Assembly: GCA_023251695.1 (NCBI GenBank)
Contig: JAHEYE010000127.1
Location: 1-9,121, forward strand
DNA: 9,121 nt
DNA from: Sphingobacteriaceae bacterium
Lineage (GTDB): Bacteria > Bacteroidota > Bacteroidia > B-17B0 > Aurantibacillaceae
Direction: 5' to 3'
The translations under genes and the position numbers were made by a program. This document shows positions 7,244 to 9,121 of the stretch, piece by piece (positions within the stretch are counted from its first letter, which is position 1; each line of letters begins with the position of its first letter). Under the pieces are notes generated by a model. It searched no databases and had not been told where the DNA came from. It saw only the letters and a list, made by a program, of their open reading frames with translations.

Positions 7244-7801
7244 ATGGCAACTGGAACAACAAAACAAATTATACACGGTGTGTTTGGCGATGAACAGCCA
7301 ATGATAGCAGCGTGTAAAAAATTGCGTTCATCGGGTATTCGCATTAAGGAAGTGTATACTCCTTTTCCTGTGCATGGAATTGATGGCATTATTGGTGTTC
7401 CAAGAACACGCTTAGCAATTTGTGCTTTTCTTTACGGAATTACAGGCACCGGTTTAGCTACATTAATGATGTGGTATATGATGATTCACGATTGGCCAAA
7501 CGATATTGGTGGTAAACCTACATGGGCGTATTATTTTGCTATACCTGCATTTATTCCAATCACTTTCGAATCAACCGTATTCTGCGCAGCACACGGTATG
7601 GCTTTGACGTATTTATTACGTTGTTGGTTAGTGCCGGGAGCAAAAGCAAAAAATCCGGATCCAAGAAGTACCGACGATAAATTTTTGGTTTACCTGGAAT
7701 TAAACGATGAGCAAGCTAAAAAAGCGGAAGGAATTTTAAAAGAACACAGTGTTGAAGAAGTAAATCATAAAGGAACAATACATATACCTGCTCCATATTA
7801 A
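7244..7801 (+). CDS. actD: ACIII subunit ActD (DUF3341 family)
   Basis: This 185-residue membrane subunit of ACIII belongs to the DUF3341 family. No cofactor motif is visible and its role is taken to be structural. The N-terminal soluble part (IIHGVFGDEQPMIAACKKL) is followed by the segment YTPFPVHGID at 38-47, typical of ActD. Two membrane helices lie at about 52-72 and 93-121, the second containing FESTVFCAAHGMA. A short C-terminal soluble segment, rich in Glu and Lys, ends in IPAPY. The length and two-helix layout match the family. It sits between actC and actE at the usual place in the operon. The leader before its ATG is AT-rich (TTAAATACAAT) with no Shine-Dalgarno match. Confidence 0.95.
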   Translation: MATGTTKQIIHGVFGDEQPMIAACKKLRSSGIRIKEVYTPFPVHGIDGIIGVPRTRLAICAFLYGITGTGLATLMMWYMMIHDWPNDIGGKPTWAYYFAIPAFIPITFESTVFCAAHGMALTYLLRCWLVPGAKAKNPDPRSTDDKFLVYLELNDEQAKKAEGILKEHSVEEVNHKGTIHIPAPY

Positions 7802-7820
7802 TTTATAAAGTATACCGAGT

Positions 7821-8474
7821 ATGAAACTAAATTATAATACAATAAAAACTGCAAGCATCATTGGTCTAGTATTGCTGATCATTTGTGGATTTATGCTTAA
7901 CGGAAAAAAAGACGAGAACAGTCCGGGTGTGGAATTCATGCCTGATATGTACCGTTCTCCCTCTATAGAAGTTTATGGCACGAGTAGTTTGAATGGCGAT
8001 GAAATTTATTCATCACAGTTTTTACCTGTAAAAGGTACCATCGCCCGCGGCCACATGCCTTATGCATATCCCAACACAGACGCAGGTTATGCGGATGCCG
8101 GTTTATATCTGAAAAATCCTATTGCTCTTTCTGATAAAGTATTGAAGGAAGGCGAAAAATTATTTACGCAGAACTGTGTTCATTGCCATGGCGCAACAGG
8201 CGCAGGTGATGGTAAGGTAGGCGTAAAATTACCGGGCCCTCCACCGGCATACAATTCAGGTGCAACAAAAAATTTACCGGAAGGAAAAATTTTCCATTCC
8301 ATCACTTACGGAAAGGGATTAATGGGAAATCATGCCAGTATTTTATCTACCGAAGAGCGCTGGAAATTGGTGCACTATGTACAAAAATTACAGGGACCTG
8401 CTGTAGTGGCAGCGGCTGATTCAACAAAAGCCCCTGCAGTTGCAGAAGTAAAAAAAGAAGAAAAAACTAAATAA
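7821..8474 (+). CDS. actE: ACIII subunit ActE, membrane-anchored monohaem cytochrome c
   Basis: ActE is a 217-residue periplasmic monohaem cytochrome c of ACIII that works beside ActA. A hydrophobic N-terminal segment (about 10-26) acts as signal or anchor and contains C22 in the sequence LIICG. ActE of a characterised ACIII is reported as a lipoprotein, but Ile at the -1 position is a poor lipobox residue. Next come the conserved segment FMPDMYRSPSIE (39-50) and LPVKGTIARGHMPY (68-81), then a class I cytochrome domain with CVHCH at 119-123 and Met168 (GKGLMGNH) as likely sixth ligand. The last 30 or so residues are a low-complexity Ala/Lys/Glu tail. The gene lies 19 bp after actD and 21 bp before actF. 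Confidence 0.95.
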   Translation: MKLNYNTIKTASIIGLVLLIICGFMLNGKKDENSPGVEFMPDMYRSPSIEVYGTSSLNGDEIYSSQFLPVKGTIARGHMPYAYPNTDAGYADAGLYLKNPIALSDKVLKEGEKLFTQNCVHCHGATGAGDGKVGVKLPGPPPAYNSGATKNLPEGKIFHSITYGKGLMGNHASILSTEERWKLVHYVQKLQGPAVVAAADSTKAPAVAEVKKEEKTK

Positions 8475-8495
8475 TTAATTCATAGCAATTACAAT

Positions 8496-9121
8496 ATGGA
8501 TACTGATAAACTAAATTTTACCATCCCGTCAAAAGCTAAAATGGCCTCTTTCATTTTAATGGCTATAGGGTTAATTTCTATTGTTTGTATGTTCATGGCG
8601 GATCACAACGAAGATCCCGGATATCATCACAACCGTGCATGGGCAAATATTTTTGCAAGTGCTTTTTTCTTTATGGCCATTGCGCTCGCAGCATCTTTCT
8701 TTTTAGGCTTACAATATGCGGCCGAAGCAGGTTGGTCAACCACCATTAAACGTGTGATCGAGGCAGTAACCATGTATTTGCCATGGGGTATATGCATCAT
8801 GCTTTTATTATTCATTTTAGGTCAGGCCGGTATTCATCATATTTATCATTGGATGGACCCTGAAGCTGCAAAACACGACGAGATTATCGCCGGTAAAATG
8901 GGATACTTCGGTGCTTTCTGGTGGATCAGAACTTCTTTATATATGATCGCCTGGGTTTGGTTTACAATGAAATTACGTAAGAACTCTTTAGAAGCAGATA
9001 AATTAGATATCGACGTAAACAGCAGCTACCATTGGAAAAATGTAAAATTGGGCGCGTGGTTCATGGTAATCTTTGCAGTTACTTCTTCTACCTCAGCATG
9101 GGATTGGTTATTAAGTATTGA
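8496..9121 (+). CDS. actF: ACIII subunit ActF, second NrfD-like membrane protein, cut by window end
   Basis: The frame opens at ATG 8496 and runs without a stop to the window end, giving 208 codons of a protein that should be about twice as long. It begins MDTDKLNFTIPSK and has hydrophobic helices at about 17-34, 49-72, 90-108, 137-151 and 182-200. Polar residues occur in or near helices, as in QAGIHHIYHWMD (110-121), and the aromatic motif STSAWDW lies at 198-204. Sequence and position after actE identify it as ActF, the membrane subunit related to ActC and likely involved in proton movement or complex stability. The spacing of 21 bp continues the operon. The C-terminal helices, and anything downstream such as oxidase genes, cannot be judged here. 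Confidence 0.93.
   Translation, partial: MDTDKLNFTIPSKAKMASFILMAIGLISIVCMFMADHNEDPGYHHNRAWANIFASAFFFMAIALAASFFLGLQYAAEAGWSTTIKRVIEAVTMYLPWGICIMLLLFILGQAGIHHIYHWMDPEAAKHDEIIAGKMGYFGAFWWIRTSLYMIAWVWFTMKLRKNSLEADKLDIDVNSSYHWKNVKLGAWFMVIFAVTSSTSAWDWLLSI

Overview
The window comes from a member of the Bacteroidota. Three things point there: the AT-rich codon use, start sites with no Shine-Dalgarno sequence, and a -7 promoter box of the form TAnnTTTG. It is dominated by one co-directional gene cluster encoding Alternative Complex III (ACIII, the Act complex). ACIII is the quinol:cytochrome c/oxidase oxidoreductase that replaces the cytochrome bc1 complex in many Bacteroidota. The family and genus cannot be fixed from the sequence alone.

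Layout. The left edge (1..920, minus strand) holds a radical SAM/SPASM protein whose C-terminal end lies outside the window. An AT-rich divergent intergenic region of about 235 bp follows, with a candidate -7 box for each direction. From about 1156 to the right edge, six genes run on the plus strand in the order actA-actB-actC-actD-actE-actF. They are separated by only 19-28 bp and are probably one operon. actF is cut by the window end (9121). Cytochrome oxidase genes often follow this cluster in Bacteroidota, but none are visible here.

How the genes work together (family knowledge mapped onto visible motifs). ActC and ActF are NrfD/PsrC-like polytopic membrane proteins; ActC is expected to carry the quinol site. 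Electrons pass to the iron-sulfur subunit ActB. ActB is a fusion of a cofactor-less molybdopterin-oxidoreductase-like region with a ferredoxin region holding 15 cysteines, enough for three [4Fe-4S] and one [3Fe-4S] cluster. They then go to the multihaem cytochrome ActA and the monohaem cytochrome ActE, and on to a terminal oxidase or soluble carrier. ActD (DUF3341) is a two-helix membrane subunit with no visible cofactor site.

Nothing here is clearly a new system. The points most worth a second look are the six-haem, two-helix architecture of ActA, the His/Glu/Lys-rich tail of ActB, the poor lipobox of ActE, the uncertain non-ATG start of the radical SAM gene, and the repeated heptamer TGTCATT in the divergent promoter region.
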